Assembly: GCF_038595065.1 (NCBI RefSeq)
Contig: NZ_CP152003.1
Span: forward strand, 4,444,001-4,508,000
Origin: Sutcliffiella sp. FSL R7-0096
GTDB taxonomy: Bacteria > Bacillota > Bacilli > Bacillales > Bacillaceae_I
Direction: 5' to 3'
DNA length: 64,000 bases
Shown: positions 62,101 to 64,000 of the stretch, one piece after another
Position numbering within the stretch: the first letter of the stretch is position 1
Layout of the letters: every line of letters begins with the position of its first letter
Translations under genes and position numbers: made by a program
Notes under the pieces: generated by a model
Told to the model about the DNA's origin: nothing
Databases searched by the model: none
Seen by the model: the letters and a program-made list of their open reading frames with translations, nothing else

Positions 62101-64000
62101 AATGAATGCGGACCGTGTTTTCCGGTAGGTTGGCAGGTTCATATAAAAATACTTCGTCAGAGCCCTGCTTGATCCATACTTCATTTAATTCTGGACTGAA
62201 CAGCTCAACACCTTTGTCTCCGCCGTCCTTGTCCCCGTTTGTTCTGTTCAGTACAAGGAATCCGACGTTTTGCGCGCCTTCTGAAAGCTCAACATCGACA
62301 TAAGCACCATAATCAGTTACATTGCCTGGTTCAAACGGTGTGCCACCTGATGGCCAGTTTTCAGAAGGGGCCGCCACGTCTCCCCAAAGCCATAGGCCAA
62401 GGTTTTCGTAGCTGTTGTCTGTGCGTTGATAATGGATTCGAAGAGTGTTTTCACCGATTTTCCCCGGTTCCGTTGGCTCTTCCTCTACAGGCGGTCCTGC
62501 TCCATCCACTTCAAGCAGAACAGTGCCCCCATCCTCCATTGCAGGTATGGTGAAGGTTACTTGCCCTTGATCATTTGCTTGGTACTCGTGACCAGAATAG
62601 TGGTCCGTCACCACTGCTTCGGAGGAACCAAAGTTCAGGGTAACATCTTTTGCAGTAGCTGCCGTATTCAACCCTACATAAACAGAATTCTCTCCATATG
62701 TGCGGGAGAAAACCAAGAATTTGTCGTTGTCAGATCCCGCTACCTTCTCACGGTCCCCTTTAGCAAACGTGTTCGGATTTTCGTTACGGAAGTCCAGAAC
62801 TTTTTTATAATGCTCTAGAGTTTCATTGCCTTCCACGTCATCCCACGGCATATTCTGGCGATTGTCGTAATAAGGATAATTATTTTTACCAGGCAAGCCC
62901 AGCTCTTCTCCATAATAGATGACAGGCTGTCCTTTTGCCGTCAGTTGAAGGGACGCCGCTACCTGATACTTCCCGAGATCTCCCCCAACCAGCTCAAGGA
63001 ATCGGTCCTCGTCATGACTTCCTAAAAACTGCCCTAGTGTTGATGTATTGTTCAACTTGCCGTTGCGGGCCTCCAGCTTTTGCTGGACCGCATCTAGTTG
63101 CCCGTTCACAAAATCACGTGCATAGTTCTTAAACTCAAAATCTAGTAAAGAATCCATCATCCCGCTGTTCAGGTAGCCTTGATCATCATTGACACTTGCA
63201 CCCCACGCTTCCCCGATCAGCTTGTGCTCCGGCATTTCTTTTGTCAGAGCATTTTTGAACGCCATCCAAGTGGTGTCTTCCACATGTTTGACAGTGTCAA
63301 CACGGAAATAATCAATGGTATTGCCTTTTGCCGTTCTAGACTTTTCGATCCAGTCCGTCTGCCATTGCACCACCTGCTCACGGACATCCGCATTTTCCGT
63401 TAGAAAATCCGGTAGGCCAGCCAACTCTCCGCGGATTGTATCCGAACCGCCATCTCGAAGCATTCCGTCGAATCGTGCACGGTCTTCGTCTGTCGGGAAG
63501 TTTGCGACACTGCTGTTGTCACCAGGTTTCAACCCGTAACCTGTGTGGTTCAATACGACATCGACCATGATTTTGATTCCGCGTTCATGGGCCTTGTCTA
63601 TCATTTCATGGAAGTCATCCATGGAACCGAAATGCGGGTTCAATTTCCCGAAATTGTCCGCCCAATAGCCGTGGTAAGCATAATATGGCGTATCCGGTCC
63701 GTCGTTGTGTCGCACATCATATTTAATGTTATCGACAACCGGACTGATCCAGATCGTATTGATTCCAAGCTCGTCCAAGTAATCAAGTTTTTGCGTAATC
63801 CCCTTGAAATCCCCGCCTTGGTATGTACCAGACTTGCTTGTATCATAGCCAATTCCATGCGGATCATTGTTGGAAGAATCCCCATCAAAGAAACGGTCTG
63901 TCAGCATAAAATAAACAACCGACTGATCCCAATCGAAGTCCGCTTCTTCACCTGTATAAGTACGTGCCTGAATTTCTAATGTTGCAGACCCTTCGTAACG
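59174..64000 (-). CDS. Wall-anchored two-catalytic-domain amylopullulanase, N-terminus beyond right edge
   Basis: At least 1,608 codons; the frame is open to the window's right edge (31 codons upstream of the Met at 63907), so the start and signal peptide are outside. The first GH13 domain has DYFRVDTVKHV, KLIGEAWG and FLGSHDEDRF. Two starch-binding-like modules follow (each IHYxRT...LWxW..V..P...WP). Then come a CBM48-like region and a second GH13 domain with the type I pullulanase motif YNWGYDP and catalytic GFRFDMMGD, IGEGW and EAHDN. A Gly/Pro/Lys-rich linker precedes the sorting signal LPYTA, a hydrophobic helix and RRRVELKERA. So it combines alpha-1,4 and alpha-1,6 starch cleavage on the cell surface. 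Confidence 0.92.
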   Translation of the reverse strand, partial: RYEGSATLEIQARTYTGEEADFDWDQSVVYFMLTDRFFDGDSSNNDPHGIGYDTSKSGTYQGGDFKGITQKLDYLDELGINTIWISPVVDNIKYDVRHNDGPDTPYYAYHGYWADNFGKLNPHFGSMDDFHEMIDKAHERGIKIMVDVVLNHTGYGLKPGDNSSVANFPTDEDRARFDGMLRDGGSDTIRGELAGLPDFLTENADVREQVVQWQTDWIEKSRTAKGNTIDYFRVDTVKHVEDTTWMAFKNALTKEMPEHKLIGEAWGASVNDDQGYLNSGMMDSLLDFEFKNYARDFVNGQLDAVQQKLEARNGKLNNTSTLGQFLGSHDEDRFLELVGGDLGKYQVAASLQLTAKGQPVIYYGEELGLPGKNNYPYYDNRQNMPWDDVEGNETLEHYKKVLDFRNENPNTFAKGDREKVAGSDNDKFLVFSRTYGENSVYVGLNTAATAKDVTLNFGSSEAVVTDHYSGHEYQANDQGQVTFTIPAMEDGGTVLLEVDGAGPPVEEEPTEPGKIGENTLRIHYQRTDNSYENLGLWLWGDVAAPSENWPSGGTPFEPGNVTDYGAYVDVELSEGAQNVGFLVLNRTNGDKDGGDKGVELFSPELNEVWIKQGSDEVFLYEPANLPENTVRIHYERTNADYDGWGLWNWEDVETPSDGWPNGAADAAGIGKYGAYYDIKLKEDANKIGFLFVNKQTGAQTGDMSFDMLKQYNQLFVKEGEDKVYTNPYGTVPLALVSGEVLSDKLISLTFTKTDRLDLDELKEQLEIKDVDGNNVPFTDMTIEGEKTIHVYGEFDLEKIPFTVTYGDRTISVKSGWKLIDEMYAYEGKLGAELHEDGTATLKIWSPKADNVSVVVYDKDDQNEIVDTIKMAKGDRGVWSVKLTKGNTGLDSLKGYYYHYEITHGDVTNLALDPYAKSMAAWNNEAGEKIGKAAIVDIGSIGPELDYADIPGFEKREDTIIYEVHVRDFTSDPNIGEDLKVQFGTFASFVEKLDYIQELGVTHIQLLPVMSYYFSNELESGERMLEYASTNTNYNWGYDPHSYFSLSGMYSENPEDPELRIKEFKNLINEIHKRDMGVVLDVVFNHTAQVHIFEDLVPNYYHFMDADGTPRTSFGGGRLGTTHEMSRRVLVDSIKHWVDEYKVDGFRFDMMGDHDAESIQIAFDEAKKLNPNIVMIGEGWVTFAGDEGEPVQAADQQWMQYTEAVGSFSDEFRNELKSGFGSEGQPRFITGGARNVQQIFDNIKAQPYNFEADQPGDVVQYIEAHDNLTLYDVIAQSIKKDPEIAENDLEIHKRIRVGNAMVLTSQGTAFLHAGQEFGRTKQWRAPATEAPYKSTYMTDSEGNPFVYPYFIHDSYDSSDIINRFDWEKATDAEKYPVNNVTRDYTKGLIELRRSTDAFRLGSRELVDSNVTMVKAPEIKEQDLVVAYRSVSTAGVEYYTFVNADTSSRTLTLEQDLTDGVVVVDADEAGMAGVSAPSGFELTAKGITMEPLTTVVIRVGEQEGMDPGDGDGTPGDGDGDGNTPPGNGNGNKPGTPPGKGGENPGKGSEKGKGKNDKTPPGKGGENPGKGNKLPYTATSSYNNMLLGTVMLVFGGVLFFWRRRVELKERA

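Overview
The window is a low-GC Firmicutes chromosome segment, most likely from a spore-forming member of the Bacillaceae. Pointers are a CotH-type spore coat kinase, a CwlC-like sporulation amidase, ComK, a sigma-B-like promoter, class D sortases, strong AGGAGG ribosome binding sites, and the B. subtilis-like neighbourhood ywqB-ywqA ... ssb-ywpF-sortase. No rRNA, tRNA, CRISPR array or transposase gene was seen. The only mobile-looking sequences are short intergenic repeats.

Layout. 1-8 kb: CotH and VTC-domain genes, a nucleotide-sugar dehydrogenase, an LCP wall-polymer ligase, an orphan gene bracketed by imperfect inverted repeats, a class D sortase, a CwlC-like amidase and a BsuPI-domain lipoprotein. 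8-24 kb: a nested Bacillaceae repeat, ywqB-ywqA, VanZ, an XRE regulator behind clear dyads, ssb, ywpF, a 21-bp-period repeat array, a sortase-substrate pair, a SEC-C protein, a 48-residue small gene, two tandem 88-bp repeats, and a YflT-domain acidic protein behind a sigma-B-like promoter. 24-31 kb: a sugar ABC importer, a YesM/YesN-type two-component system and a Gfo/Idh oxidoreductase. 31-44 kb: a PAS-GGDEF protein, glutamate dehydrogenase, a second VanZ, surface-polysaccharide genes (acyltransferase, glycosyltransferase, galE), comK, a large LRR surface protein and an EamA transporter. 44-59 kb: a glycan catabolic locus. 59-64 kb: a wall-anchored amylopullulanase cut by the right edge.

How genes work together. 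The 44-59 kb locus has two arms. The minus-strand arm holds an anchored GH43 and then a six-gene run: M24-like protein, GH2, GH43, galK, galE, galT. The plus-strand arm holds an ABC importer, a YesL-like protein and a ROK repressor. Three related AT-rich dyads sit at its promoters, so the ROK protein is the likely local repressor. The model is import of galactose-containing oligosaccharides, intracellular cleavage and Leloir conversion.

A second theme is class D sorting. Two class D sortases (5.4-6.0 kb and 17.2-17.8 kb) and three scattered proteins with [LM]PxTA C-terminal signals (17.8, 40.3 and 59.2 kb) form a dispersed wall-anchoring system.

The least explained signals are: eight TGTCCRAA 8-mers spaced exactly 21 bp (once 22) at 16.8-17.0 kb, with two looser copies after them; a GGGGTCTGACCC intergenic repeat family in at least eight copies; the 88-bp direct repeats carrying CAAACGTTTG; and an M24-like protein in the galactose operon that has lost most metal ligands.
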